From Prosthecobacter sp. (GTDB lineage Bacteria; Verrucomicrobiota; Verrucomicrobiia; Verrucomicrobiales; Verrucomicrobiaceae), in NCBI GenBank assembly GCA_019186985.1, contig JABARQ010000045.1:1-64000 (forward strand): a stretch of 64,000 bases of DNA. Reading direction: 5' to 3'. The notes under the pieces were generated by a model that saw only the letters and a list, made by a program, of their open reading frames with translations, did no database searches and had not been told where the DNA came from. How positions within the stretch are numbered: the stretch's first letter is position 1; the number at the start of each line of letters is the position of its first letter. This document shows, one piece after another, positions 45,662 through 54,253 of the stretch. The translations under genes and the position numbers were made by a program.

Positions 45662-47926
45662 ATGTTCCCCCTTCCCTTTCAGGCCAAGGCCGGAACGGCC
45701 CTTGCCGTTGTCTCCCTGCTGGTCTCTTCCCTGTCCGCGCAGGTCACGGCCCCCTCACCGCTGCTGACCTCCATCCAGCCTCTGGGCGGCAAGCCGGGCG
45801 GCACCGTCACCCTCCAGGTGAAGGGCACCGACGTCGATGAAACCGAAGCCCTGGTGCTGACCCGCCTGCGCGACGGCTCCCTGATCTCCGTTCCCACAGC
45901 CGTGCCCGCTGGAAAAAAGGGCGTGCTGGAGGCCAGGCTTCCCGCCGATGCAGGCCCCGGCATTTACGACCTGCGGATCCGCACCCCTCATGGCGTGTCC
46001 AACCCCAGGGTTTTCCAAATCAGTCCGGCCGGCATCGTCGAATCCACCGGCACCAACACCACCTCCTCCACCGCCATCAGCGTCACCGCAGGCTCCGCCA
46101 TCCACGGCACCTTCAAGTCATCCGCGCCTCACTGGTTCAGCCTGACCGGCAAAAAAGGACAGCGCCTGCTCGGCGCCTTCATCGGCGGCACCTGGGATGT
46201 ACGCACCAGCCTGATCGGCACGGTCTTTGACAGCACCGGCCGCGAGCTTGCCCGCATGCGCGATGGCATCCTGGATGTGACCTGGCCCTCCGACGGCACC
46301 TTCCACCTGAAGCTGCACGACCTCATGTTTGGCAGCGGCGATGACTACGGCTACCGCTTCACCCTGACCCAGGGAGCGGTGATCTGGGCGGCGAACCAGG
46401 ACACCGTCCTGGGCTGGAACCTGACGGGTGGCAAACCCACTGAACTGCGAGTTCTCCGCAGCAGGCCTCTGGAATATCTCAAGGCCGCCCCGGACGTCAT
46501 TGCAAAATGGGTTGCCGACAATCCCGTCCAGCCGCTGCCCCTGCCCAAAGGCCTGGATCTGCCCGGCAACGACGCCCTCTCCTCCCTGGCCATCGGCCAG
46601 ACAATCGCCGGCTGGTTCCCCGCTCATGGCGGAGCCAGGCAGTTCGACCTGCCTTTCAAGAAGGGCGACCGTTTCATCATCGAAGTCGTCTCCCAGCAGC
46701 TCGGTTTCATGACCGATCCCACCCTGCTGGTGGAAAATGTGAAGGGCGACACACTGAGCCCCCAGGCCGAAGTCACCGACCCGCCCGCCTCCGTCCCGGC
46801 TCCCTCCACCCGCCTCACCCTCCTGGACCCCGCCTACGGCCATGAAGCCAGCGCCGACGGCGTGTTTCGAATCTCCGTCAGTGATCCCAGCAACGCCGCC
46901 AACGGACGTCGTCTGCCTTTTGAACTCCAGGTACACAAGGCCGCCGACAGCCGCATCGACGGCGCCATCGCCCTGCTTTCAAAACTGCCTGCCGCCGCCG
47001 CGACCGGCCCTTATGACCTCCCCTCCGCCAACCTTTGGAGGAACGGTACCCTGGCCCTGGAAGTCTTTGTGCCCGGGCGCACCGCCCTCAGTGAGGCCGC
47101 CAGCTTCAATGTCGGCGGCCTTGCCGCAGGCGTCACCAGCCTGGGCGGCTTCATCGGCAGGGGCCAGAGCCTGGGGTATGTCATCCTCAAGGCCTCGGCG
47201 GACGCGCCCGCCGGTGCATCGGCCCTGTCCGGGCTGGCGCGAACCCACTTTCTGACCTGGCCCGTCAAGGACACCGGCCGCGAAGCCCTGGTCACCCGGC
47301 TGGCCGGGGCGCCAACCCTCGGCGTCGTGCCGGAAGCTGCCCCCGTGCAGATCGAGCCCGCCAGTACTGCCGTCACGGAAGTTCAGGCCACCGGTAAACT
47401 GGAGCTGGCCTTGAAGGTCACCCGTCATCCCGGCTGCACCGAGGTGCTCAAGCTCAAGGCGCTCGGTTTCACCGATCCCGCCAAGGCCCCCGAGATCACC
47501 ATCGCCGCCAAGGCTTCCGAGGGAAAGATCGCGCTCGACCTCAAGACCTTGAAGCTGCCGCCCGGAGATCATGTCTGCGTGCTTCAGGGCACGGCAAAGA
47601 TGCCGTATCAGAAAACCCATGCTGAAGCCGAGGAGGCAGGCCGCAAGGCACAAAAGGCGGTCGAAGCCCGGACCGCAGCCCAGAAGAACCTGGATGCCGC
47701 CAAGGAACAGCTGAAGACCGTGAAGCCCGAGGACAAGGCCGCGCTGACCGCCCAGCAGGCGAAGATCAAGGACCTGACCACCGCCCTGGCTGCGGCCGAC
47801 AAGGCCCGGGCAGAGGCTGAAAAAACCGCCAAAGCCCTCGCCGCCAAAAACGCCCCCAAGGACACCACCTTCCTCGTGCACTCCTCCCCCATCCGCTTCC
47901 GCGTGATCGAGGCGGTGAAAAAGTGA
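45662..47926 (+). CDS. Secreted IPT/pre-peptidase-like protein with C-terminal coiled coil
   Basis: Protein of 754 aa. Signal peptide (MFPLPFQAKAGTALAVVSLLVSSLSA), an IPT-like domain (SIQPLGGKPGGTVTLQVKGTDVD...VSNPRVFQIS), a pre-peptidase-like beta-sandwich (SAIHGTFKSSAPHWFSLTGKKGQRLLGAFIGG), a second similar region, and an Ala/Lys/Glu coiled coil near 650-730. No catalytic motif is visible. Follows the DUF1549/DUF1553 gene by 7 bases, so the two probably act together in the envelope, perhaps as a scaffold. Confidence 0.75.
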   Translation: MFPLPFQAKAGTALAVVSLLVSSLSAQVTAPSPLLTSIQPLGGKPGGTVTLQVKGTDVDETEALVLTRLRDGSLISVPTAVPAGKKGVLEARLPADAGPGIYDLRIRTPHGVSNPRVFQISPAGIVESTGTNTTSSTAISVTAGSAIHGTFKSSAPHWFSLTGKKGQRLLGAFIGGTWDVRTSLIGTVFDSTGRELARMRDGILDVTWPSDGTFHLKLHDLMFGSGDDYGYRFTLTQGAVIWAANQDTVLGWNLTGGKPTELRVLRSRPLEYLKAAPDVIAKWVADNPVQPLPLPKGLDLPGNDALSSLAIGQTIAGWFPAHGGARQFDLPFKKGDRFIIEVVSQQLGFMTDPTLLVENVKGDTLSPQAEVTDPPASVPAPSTRLTLLDPAYGHEASADGVFRISVSDPSNAANGRRLPFELQVHKAADSRIDGAIALLSKLPAAAATGPYDLPSANLWRNGTLALEVFVPGRTALSEAASFNVGGLAAGVTSLGGFIGRGQSLGYVILKASADAPAGASALSGLARTHFLTWPVKDTGREALVTRLAGAPTLGVVPEAAPVQIEPASTAVTEVQATGKLELALKVTRHPGCTEVLKLKALGFTDPAKAPEITIAAKASEGKIALDLKTLKLPPGDHVCVLQGTAKMPYQKTHAEAEEAGRKAQKAVEARTAAQKNLDAAKEQLKTVKPEDKAALTAQQAKIKDLTTALAAADKARAEAEKTAKALAAKNAPKDTTFLVHSSPIRFRVIEAVKK

Positions 47927-48001
47927 CCTGGGCGACCGACCTAACCACCTCCACGACAAAGGCGCGAGGCCGGCACATGGCAGCGGCAAGGCGGCTTCAG
48001 C

Positions 48002-49609
48002 TTACACCTCGATTTTCAAGTCTTCCGCAATCGTCGCGAACTGTTCCAGGGCGGCCTGCAAGTCCTCCATGATGTCCTGGGCGATCACGCCGGGCGCGGG
48101 GAGATTGGCGGATTCTTCGAGGGCGTCGTCTTTGAGCCAGAAGATGTCGAGGTTGATCTTGTCGCGCTTGATCAGGTCCTCGTAGTCGAAGGCTTTGAAG
48201 CGCTCGGTTTCCTTCCGGTCGTGGCGGGAAGTGGCAGCGGCGTCCCGCCGCTTTTTATCCAATCCAGCAGCAAGCGGCGAGACGCCGCTTCTACCAAAGT
48301 AACAATTCACGAAGTCATCCAGATGCTCGCGCTTCAGGGGATTCTCCTTGAGCGTGAAGTGCATGTTGGTGCGCAGGTCGTAGATCCAGAGCTTCTTGGT
48401 CCAGGGCTTCTCCTGGGCAGGTTTGCGGTCGAAGAAGAGGACGTTGGCCTTCACGCCTTGGGCGTAAAAGATGCCGGTGGGCAAGCGCAACAGGGTGTGG
48501 ACATCGGCTTGCTTGAGGAGTTCGCGGCGAATCGTTTCCCCGGCTCCGCCTTCAAAGAGCACGTTGTCCGGCAGCACCACGGCGGCGCGACCGTGCATCT
48601 TGAGGATGGTGAAGATGTGCTGGAGGAAGTTGAGCTGCTTGTTGCTCGTGCTGGCCCAGAAGTCGTCGCGATTGATGACGAGGCTTTCCTTGGAGGACTC
48701 GCCCGCTTCGTTCACGATGGTGACGCTGCTCTTTTTGCCAAAGGGCGGATTGGCCAGGACGATCTCGTATTCGCCGTGCTTCCCGGCCAGCGCGTCCTTG
48801 GTGATCACGGGCAAGTCAAAGGTGGAAGCCGTGGAAGCGGCGTCCCGCCGCTTATCATCTGACTCAAGCGGCGGGACGCCGCTTCCACCATCCCCAATCC
48901 CATGCAGCAGCAGGTTCATGGCGCAGAGGCGGGTCACACTGTCCACCAGCTCGATGCCGTAGAAGGTTCCGCTCTTGAGCTGCTTCTTCTGGTCGCGGTC
49001 GAGCTGATGATGCTTGGCGATGTGGTCATGCGCGGCCAGCAGGAAGCCGCCGGTGCCGCAGGAGGGATCGCAGATGGTTTCGCCGGGCTGCGGGGCCACG
49101 ACTTCGACCATGGCGGCAATGAGGGCGCGCGGGGTGAAGTATTGGCCTGCGCCGCCCTTCACGTCCTCGGCGTTCTTTTGCAGCAGGCCCTCGTAGGCAT
49201 CGCCCTTCACATCGGCGGAAAGGCTGGACCACTGCTCCTTGTCGATCAGGTCCACGATCAGCCGCCGCAGTTTGGCCGGGTCCTGGATCTTGTTCTGCGC
49301 CTTGCGGAAGATGATGCCCAGCATCCCGGAGCACTTGCCCAGTTCCTCCAGCGTGTGGCGGTAATGCACCTCCAGCTCATCGCCATCCTTGGCGAGCAGG
49401 GAGGGCCAGTCCTTGCCCTTCGGGATAGTGGAAGCGGCGTCCCGCCGCTTGTCTTCACTCAGATAGGGAGACTTGGCCTGCTCGTCCGCCATCTTCAGGA
49501 ACAAAAGAAACGTGAGCTGCTCCACATAGTCGCCATAGGACAACCCATCATCGCGCAGGATGCTGCAGTAGTTCCAGAGCTTGGAGACGAGGGCGGTGGG
49601 GTTGGTCAT
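48002..49609 (-). CDS. hsdM: Type I restriction-modification methyltransferase subunit HsdM
   Basis: N6-adenine methyltransferase of 535 aa. HsdM N-terminal helices (LWNYCSILRDDGLSYGDYVEQLTFLLFLKM), SAM motif ICDPSCGTGGF (179-189) and catalytic NPPFGKKS (287-293) are intact. The protein carries three in-frame repeat peptides absent from family members: residues ~53-61 (KRRDAAST), ~242-260 (GSGVPPL..KRRDAAST) and one before RHDRKETERFKAFDYEDL near 445. It is the last gene of the hsd operon, 96 bases after the DUF3800 gene. Confidence 0.95.
   Translation of the reverse strand: MTNPTALVSKLWNYCSILRDDGLSYGDYVEQLTFLLFLKMADEQAKSPYLSEDKRRDAASTIPKGKDWPSLLAKDGDELEVHYRHTLEELGKCSGMLGIIFRKAQNKIQDPAKLRRLIVDLIDKEQWSSLSADVKGDAYEGLLQKNAEDVKGGAGQYFTPRALIAAMVEVVAPQPGETICDPSCGTGGFLLAAHDHIAKHHQLDRDQKKQLKSGTFYGIELVDSVTRLCAMNLLLHGIGDGGSGVPPLESDDKRRDAASTASTFDLPVITKDALAGKHGEYEIVLANPPFGKKSSVTIVNEAGESSKESLVINRDDFWASTSNKQLNFLQHIFTILKMHGRAAVVLPDNVLFEGGAGETIRRELLKQADVHTLLRLPTGIFYAQGVKANVLFFDRKPAQEKPWTKKLWIYDLRTNMHFTLKENPLKREHLDDFVNCYFGRSGVSPLAAGLDKKRRDAAATSRHDRKETERFKAFDYEDLIKRDKINLDIFWLKDDALEESANLPAPGVIAQDIMEDLQAALEQFATIAEDLKIEV
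48231..48294. repeat. REPIN-like element in hsdM (copy 1)
   Basis: Two inverted REP arms of 23 bases, 48231-48253 and 48272-48294. The right arm, read on the opposite strand, starts with GTAG, the tetranucleotide typical of enterobacterial REPs. Its core AAGCGGCG-AGA-CGCCGCTT is a perfect hairpin. Translated in frame on the minus strand as SGVSPL...KRRDAAAT. Confidence 0.9.
48831..48888. repeat. REPIN-like element in hsdM (copy 2)
   Basis: Perfect 23-base inverted repeat, 48831-48853 against 48866-48888, each arm being GTGG followed by the core AAGCGGCGTCCCGCCGCTT, itself a hairpin with a TCC loop. Spacer of 12 bases. Translated on the minus strand as GSGVPPL..DDKRRDAAST between the SAM motif and NPPF motif of HsdM. 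Confidence 0.93.
49428..49450. repeat. Single REP arm in hsdM (copy 3)
   Basis: One arm only: GTGG plus the 19-base core AAGCGGCGTCCCGCCGCTT, identical to the left arm of the 48831 copy. Read as DKRRDAAST in HsdM residues 53-61. No inverted partner is seen nearby. Confidence 0.88.
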
Positions 49610-49705
49610 TAAAGTTTGATCTTGATCGTTTGCGGGTTCCGTGGGACACTCAACTCAGCCTGCCCCACCTGAATTCCGACTCCATGTCGTCGAAGGGTAA
49701 CCTTC

Positions 49706-50533
49706 TCAGGGTGAGGGCGGGCTTAATTTTTGGGCGGCAGTCAAGCGGTGCTTGCGGGTGTAGTAGTGCTGGTTTCCCACATACGAAGCCGAGTCGTAGA
49801 GGTCCACCACGAGCCTGATCTTATCACCGAGGAAGTCATAGTAGCGCGTCTCCCCGCGCTCAAAGACACGCTGCACGGCCCAGCACAGGTAGTCGGCGAC
49901 GTTGAGCAACGGCTCCGTGTGGTGGTTCTGCACGTTGAAGACCACGGTGGAGGTGATGCCATCCGTGTCGTGCTTCTTGCCGTGGCGCTCCACGGCTTTG
50001 TTCAGTGCCAGCTCCAGGTTCGTGTTCTTCGTGCTGTTGCCGCGTTCGGCGATGTTCAACACCAGCTTCTGCCCCAGACGCAGCTTGTTCTTCAGCAGGT
50101 GAGACAACACGTCCGCGTAGAACTCCGAGTCTTTGCCGTTGTGCTTGGTCTGGAACAATCGCGGAATCTTCCGCGCCACCATCACCTCGATGGTGCAGTC
50201 CAGACCTTCGATGAAGCGGAAAAAGCGTTCCCTCACTTCAGGCGGATCATCCGTGGCGTGGAAATAGAACCCCTTGCCCTGACTCTTCTTGAGCACGCTC
50301 GGGATCGTGTTCACATAGCGGTCCGCCAGCACCTCCTGCTGAAGCGCCCGCACCTGATCGCGGATCGGCCCCAGTTCACCGTTGAATTTCACCATGCCGA
50401 TGGCGAACGCCAGTGACACGCCCTGCTGACCGATGATCGGAATGCGTCCCTTGCCGAAAAAGGCCGTGTCGCCCGCTTCATCGAGGAAGCGATGACTCGT
50501 CTCGGACTTGGGTGGGTCGGTGGTGTCGATCAT
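49706..50533 (-). CDS. DUF3800 domain protein
   Basis: Protein of 275 aa. The N-terminal acidic motif HRFLDEAGDTAFF and the late LLNVADYLCWAVQRVFERGETRYYDFLGDKI match DUF3800, a family with a predicted RNase H-like fold and conserved Asp/Glu residues often found near mobile elements and defence genes. It could be a nuclease, but this is not established. The ATG at 50533 is used; a TTG at 50551 abuts the upstream stop. Lies 18 bases after the HTH-type gene inside the hsd operon. Confidence 0.75.
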   Translation of the reverse strand: MIDTTDPPKSETSHRFLDEAGDTAFFGKGRIPIIGQQGVSLAFAIGMVKFNGELGPIRDQVRALQQEVLADRYVNTIPSVLKKSQGKGFYFHATDDPPEVRERFFRFIEGLDCTIEVMVARKIPRLFQTKHNGKDSEFYADVLSHLLKNKLRLGQKLVLNIAERGNSTKNTNLELALNKAVERHGKKHDTDGITSTVVFNVQNHHTEPLLNVADYLCWAVQRVFERGETRYYDFLGDKIRLVVDLYDSASYVGNQHYYTRKHRLTAAQKLSPPSP

Positions 50534-50551
50534 GAAAGAAGGTTGGACCAA

Positions 50552-51811
50552 CTATTTAGCTTGGATTGCCAATAGGCCGGGAACATTGCTCGCCAAACTA
50601 GCTGGGTGATACTCATACGCTTTGACCATTGGATCCATCAGATCAGCTCGCAAGCAGAGCCAATCCATATACATTTTTGCCGGAGAATTCGCCTCCATCG
50701 CTTCCGGTTGGGTGAGAAACTTCGTCTTCATCGCATCGACGTAACGCCGCAAAAGGGCTGCTGTCTGCCATGCTTGGGCTGCTTGAACGGCCTTGTCCAG
50801 AGCTGTGGACTCGTTCTTCCTCTGGCTGTCCATCTTGGCGCGGAACTGAGCGATACGTTCACGGCGTTCCTGCTCAAGCTTGAGTCTGTCCGCCTCCTCT
50901 TGTCGCCTGATTCTCTCATCTCGCTTGTAATCAGCCAGAAGTTGCACCGTGCGAATGATCTCCGGCAGTCGATCTTCCACTTTTTGACGCTTCCCATCTT
51001 TCCAAGTCGTTGTGAGCTTGAATCCCCATGGCGATTCCAGCGAGAATTCTAAGACACCGCAGGGGTCTTCTCTCCATTCTCGCCAATGTCGCTTGGCTTC
51101 TTCTGGTTCCAATTTCGTCCTCCGGCTTTTCTCTCGCATAGAGAACGAAACCCTTTCGTCACCAACTTGAGCCCAGCACAGTCCTGAAGGTCGCTGTTGA
51201 TAGCTGTATTGATAGGAATGCTCAGGCCGATTCATTCCGGGGTCCATCGAACACACAAACGTTATCCCCACCGCCTCAGCCCCTCTGGCAAAGGCGTCCA
51301 AGAGAATCAACGCCCGCTCTTCAGAGGCTGCGGCGACGGAGGCATTGAATCGCTTTCGCTCCTTGCGCTGGTCCCACGGTATCTTGCTGCGGGACTCCCG
51401 CCATTGAGCACGGGTCGCTTTCACCAGCACATGGAGATTCTCCAGGTTCGCCGCAAGTTGAACCTTCGGCCATTCCTCCGCTGCTTCCTCAGCGTCCACG
51501 CGATCCTCTGCTGGATCAGGTCTGAGAAGCTTGCGGCTCTTCTGGCTGAGGCTGTTGCCCATATCCACCTGCCATTTGAGCTTGGTTTCCGGTCCCGCCT
51601 TCGGCAGAGCAGGTTTCTTCATTGCTTTGCCAAACTGCACTTGTGCCCAATGTCCCACCGGGGGTGTGGGTATATTCATAGCCATGCAGATGCGTTTCAA
51701 GGCACTGCTGGAAATACCCAGTCCAGCCGCAATCTGCGTGCATGGTCGTGACCACACATCATCAAAGAGAACACTCCTCTCCAGCACAACAGGGTCTGGA
51801 CGTGACGATAT
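50552..51811 (-). CDS. Unknown protein with N-terminal HTH and C-terminal coiled coil
   Basis: Protein of about 420 aa starting at 51814 (the ATGA overlaps the hsdS stop at 51811). The N-terminus (VVLERSVLFDDVWSRPCTQIAAGLGISSSALKRICMAMNIPTPPVGHWAQ) is a helix-turn-helix module also seen in other accessory-region proteins. The middle is charged, and residues ~300-380 form an Arg/Glu/Lys coiled coil. I do not know a function. Being locked into the hsd operon by overlapping stop/start codons argues for a role tied to the restriction system or its control. Confidence 0.7.
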   Translation of the reverse strand: MSSRPDPVVLERSVLFDDVWSRPCTQIAAGLGISSSALKRICMAMNIPTPPVGHWAQVQFGKAMKKPALPKAGPETKLKWQVDMGNSLSQKSRKLLRPDPAEDRVDAEEAAEEWPKVQLAANLENLHVLVKATRAQWRESRSKIPWDQRKERKRFNASVAAASEERALILLDAFARGAEAVGITFVCSMDPGMNRPEHSYQYSYQQRPSGLCWAQVGDERVSFSMREKSRRTKLEPEEAKRHWREWREDPCGVLEFSLESPWGFKLTTTWKDGKRQKVEDRLPEIIRTVQLLADYKRDERIRRQEEADRLKLEQERRERIAQFRAKMDSQRKNESTALDKAVQAAQAWQTAALLRRYVDAMKTKFLTQPEAMEANSPAKMYMDWLCLRADLMDPMVKAYEYHPASLASNVPGLLAIQAK

Positions 51812-53319
51812 CATCCAAGCTCGCCGGTGAACGCTTTTTGCAGCACCGCCTGCCGCAGGCGGGTGGCGCGTTGGAGGTTGGTGGTGACCACGGCTTCCAA
51901 TTCCTCCACCACGCTCAACCGCCGCTCCACTTCCGCCACGATGCGGGTTTGTTCGGCGAGGGGTGGGAGGGGAACGGGGATTTTGTTGAGGGCAGCTTGA
52001 GTAAGTTTTGGCTGGGCGCTTCCCGTAACGGAAAACGAAAGGTCTTTGCCATTCAGAAAGACAGCGAGATAAGCGAGAGGGATTCCTCCAAGAGTCTGGA
52101 CAATGTGAGCGTGATTATTGACCCAAAAGCGCCCGGTTGCTTTAAATGCTATTGGCGTGCTTCGAGACAGGAGATTTGCTCCGTCTTCAGCGATCAGGAG
52201 AAATTCCCCGTCGAAAAGAAAGTCGTCAATGTCATCAATGATTCCCGATGCGCCATAGTATGGGTATTGCCCGGAACGTTTATCGCGGTCGGCAGACTTT
52301 AAAGGCACTCTGCGCCCATCGTGATTTACTGTGATTTGATCCACGGTGGCCCAAGTCCAGCCATCTGGAAGAGTCACGAGATCGTCTACTTCGGGTGAAT
52401 CAGGCTCCTTGTATTTCCCCCGGCCCTGCCAGTTTTGGCGGCGTTCGCTGAGGATGCGAGCGAGGAGTTGCTGGCCGGATTCGAAAGTGGAAGCGGCATC
52501 CTGCCGCTTTGGGTTCGGTGACACTTTCGACCCGGCTTTGGAGGAAGAGGGCCTGGCGATTGAATCTGGATCAAGCAGCGGGACGCCGCTTCCACACAGT
52601 TCGGCTTCGGTGGGGACGAGGCGGCCTTCGCAGGCGGCTTTCAGGACGGCGGCGCGGTAGCGTTTGAGGTTGGCCTGCACCCGCCGCAACGCCTCCACTC
52701 CCGCCTCCAGCCGCGTGAATTGCTTCTCAATCTCCGCCACGATGCGGCGTTGGTCGGGAAGAGGTGGCAACGGAACCGGAAGCTTGGAAAGGATTTCAAC
52801 GTTGATGTTCTTCTGCGCGGTGGCCGGGGCCAGCCGCTCAAGTTCTGCTTTGGCGATTCGGAAATAGAGTTCAATGAAGCGCACGGTCACCGGGTCACCA
52901 TCATAATGAAAACCGACAACACTATCTGGGAAGCAAGCCGGATAGCTTAGAATCCCCGTCTCACCGATGTTCGCAGCAATGGTGATGCAAAGGGTTCCAG
53001 CCGGCCAAAGGCGACTCTGCGCCAATCCCAAGTCGCTATAAGTCTGGCTGTGCTTTCTGATCGTGCCTCCTGACTCGCGAATGTCGCCCGTCTGGATAAA
53101 TGGGTGTGGTCCGCCGTAAAGTTTGGCGTCGTTTCTCGGACGGTGTTTTGATTTCCCACGGGACAGTTCGCCAATGTCCTGGAGATAAACGGTTTGCCAG
53201 CCGTGTGGAACTGTAATGGCTTGGTCCGCCATTTCATGATTCGGGTGTTCTCTGGGAGCGTGGCCGTGACCAATCTTCGATTGCCTTTTTGGGGCGTAGG
53301 CGTCCGGGGGGGCACTCAT
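51811..53319 (-). CDS. hsdS: Type I restriction-modification specificity subunit HsdS
   Basis: DNA-recognition subunit of 502 aa with two target-recognition halves. The conserved helices are visible twice: PVPLPPLPDQRRIVAEIEKQFTRLEAGVEALRR centrally and PVPLPPLAEQTRIVAEVERRLSVVEELEAVV at the C-terminus. TRD starts are TVPHGWQTVYLQDIGE and TLPDGWTWATVDQITV. Between them, after RLVPTEAEL, an in-frame repeat peptide (CGSGVPLL...KRQDAAST) is inserted in the linker before ESGQQLLARILSERR. The first ~35 residues are poorly conserved. Overlaps both neighbours by four bases. Confidence 0.93.
   Translation of the reverse strand: MSAPPDAYAPKRQSKIGHGHAPREHPNHEMADQAITVPHGWQTVYLQDIGELSRGKSKHRPRNDAKLYGGPHPFIQTGDIRESGGTIRKHSQTYSDLGLAQSRLWPAGTLCITIAANIGETGILSYPACFPDSVVGFHYDGDPVTVRFIELYFRIAKAELERLAPATAQKNINVEILSKLPVPLPPLPDQRRIVAEIEKQFTRLEAGVEALRRVQANLKRYRAAVLKAACEGRLVPTEAELCGSGVPLLDPDSIARPSSSKAGSKVSPNPKRQDAASTFESGQQLLARILSERRQNWQGRGKYKEPDSPEVDDLVTLPDGWTWATVDQITVNHDGRRVPLKSADRDKRSGQYPYYGASGIIDDIDDFLFDGEFLLIAEDGANLLSRSTPIAFKATGRFWVNNHAHIVQTLGGIPLAYLAVFLNGKDLSFSVTGSAQPKLTQAALNKIPVPLPPLAEQTRIVAEVERRLSVVEELEAVVTTNLQRATRLRQAVLQKAFTGELG
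52487..52595. repeat. REPIN-like element in hsdS
   Basis: Left arm 52487-52509 (GTGG plus AAGCGGCATCCTGCCGCTT) and right arm 52573-52595 (AAGCAGCGGGACGCCGCTT plus CCAC), with a longer spacer of 63 bases. The left core changes G-C to A-T at both sides of the loop compared with the 48831 copy, keeping the hairpin. Translated in the HsdS linker. Confidence 0.9.
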
Positions 53320-54242
53320 GCTTTCAGATGTGAGCCGTAAAAGTCAAAAAATGTATCGAGATTCTGGGCAGTGTTCTGCGCCAATTCGCGGTGACTAGCG
53401 AAAGCTGGTGTGCTCAGAGTCGCGGAAAATAAAAAGAGAAAGTGCCCCCAGATAAAGCAGTAGTGAGCATGCGCGTAGGTTTGGAGTGTTCCGACGCTGC
53501 TCTTGAAAGGCGGCTGCATGCTGCCGTGAAAGCGATCGTTTCTAAAGGTATAAAGGAGCGCGTTGAACATGAAACTTATCCTTTCGGGCCTCGGCAGGAT
53601 GATCTTCGAACCCAATACATCGACTTCCTCGCCAGCTAGCGACTTGTGCAATAGGATCGCACTTTGCCTCCGCCCAACGCCATTCATGTGTGGGGCGCCG
53701 TATTTCTGAGCCATTTTCGTTAGAAGCAAGATGACCGAGTTATGATGTCCGGCAGGATTGTTGAGTCGGTTCCAGATCTTCTGATAGTCGCTTCCTACTA
53801 CCTGCCACTGGCTAAAAATACGTTCGATCATGTATTCACAGCATTGGACTGGGACACTATTGAGCAATTGGTTCAAAACCAAGTCATGTTCAGGTTGTCC
53901 GTCGATCAATGTAGCCAAACCAGGGGCTTCATCTCCAGGTTTGAAGGGTTTGGGCGCGATAACTCGACCGGCATAGAATGATTCAAATGCCCGCCAGATT
54001 GCATCAAATGAAAGGTCGAATTTCATTGGTAACAATTCCACAGCCTCCACTAAAAATGCGAGGTGGTAGTGGTAGTCGTTGTCTTCTGTATACTTGAAGG
54101 GATAAGGATAGAACATCCTGCTTGGGTTGGAGCGTAAACGCCCCACCAAAGCGGACTCCGCCGGATAAGGAGAATCAGCGAGATCAGTCTTGAGCTCCCA
54201 ATCTTTGTAGTGCTTGTGGCGTTGGACCCGGATCTTACTCAT
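53316..54242 (-). CDS. Unknown protein with HEPN-like RNDRFHG motif, inside hsd operon
   Basis: Protein of 308 aa, not a known Hsd subunit. It is mostly helical. Near residue ~235 it has LLYTFRNDRFHGSMQPPF, an Rx4H pattern like the RNxxxHG signature of HEPN nuclease/RNA-binding domains, followed by two aromatic helices (YAHAHYCFIWGHFLFLF). That assignment is tentative. Its ATG is 11 bases after the hsdR stop, and its stop overlaps the hsdS start, so it is a fixed member of the operon. The base composition looks AT-richer than hsdR and hsdM, suggesting separate acquisition. Confidence 0.7.
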   Translation of the reverse strand: MSKIRVQRHKHYKDWELKTDLADSPYPAESALVGRLRSNPSRMFYPYPFKYTEDNDYHYHLAFLVEAVELLPMKFDLSFDAIWRAFESFYAGRVIAPKPFKPGDEAPGLATLIDGQPEHDLVLNQLLNSVPVQCCEYMIERIFSQWQVVGSDYQKIWNRLNNPAGHHNSVILLLTKMAQKYGAPHMNGVGRRQSAILLHKSLAGEEVDVLGSKIILPRPERISFMFNALLYTFRNDRFHGSMQPPFKSSVGTLQTYAHAHYCFIWGHFLFLFSATLSTPAFASHRELAQNTAQNLDTFFDFYGSHLKA

Positions 54243-54253
54243 AAACGACTTGG

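Noticed and set aside
48231-48888. GC-rich palindromes in hsdM read as terminators
   Set aside because: They lie inside an open reading frame, lack T tracts, and recur in frame in hsdS and hsdR; a REP-type repeat explains them better.
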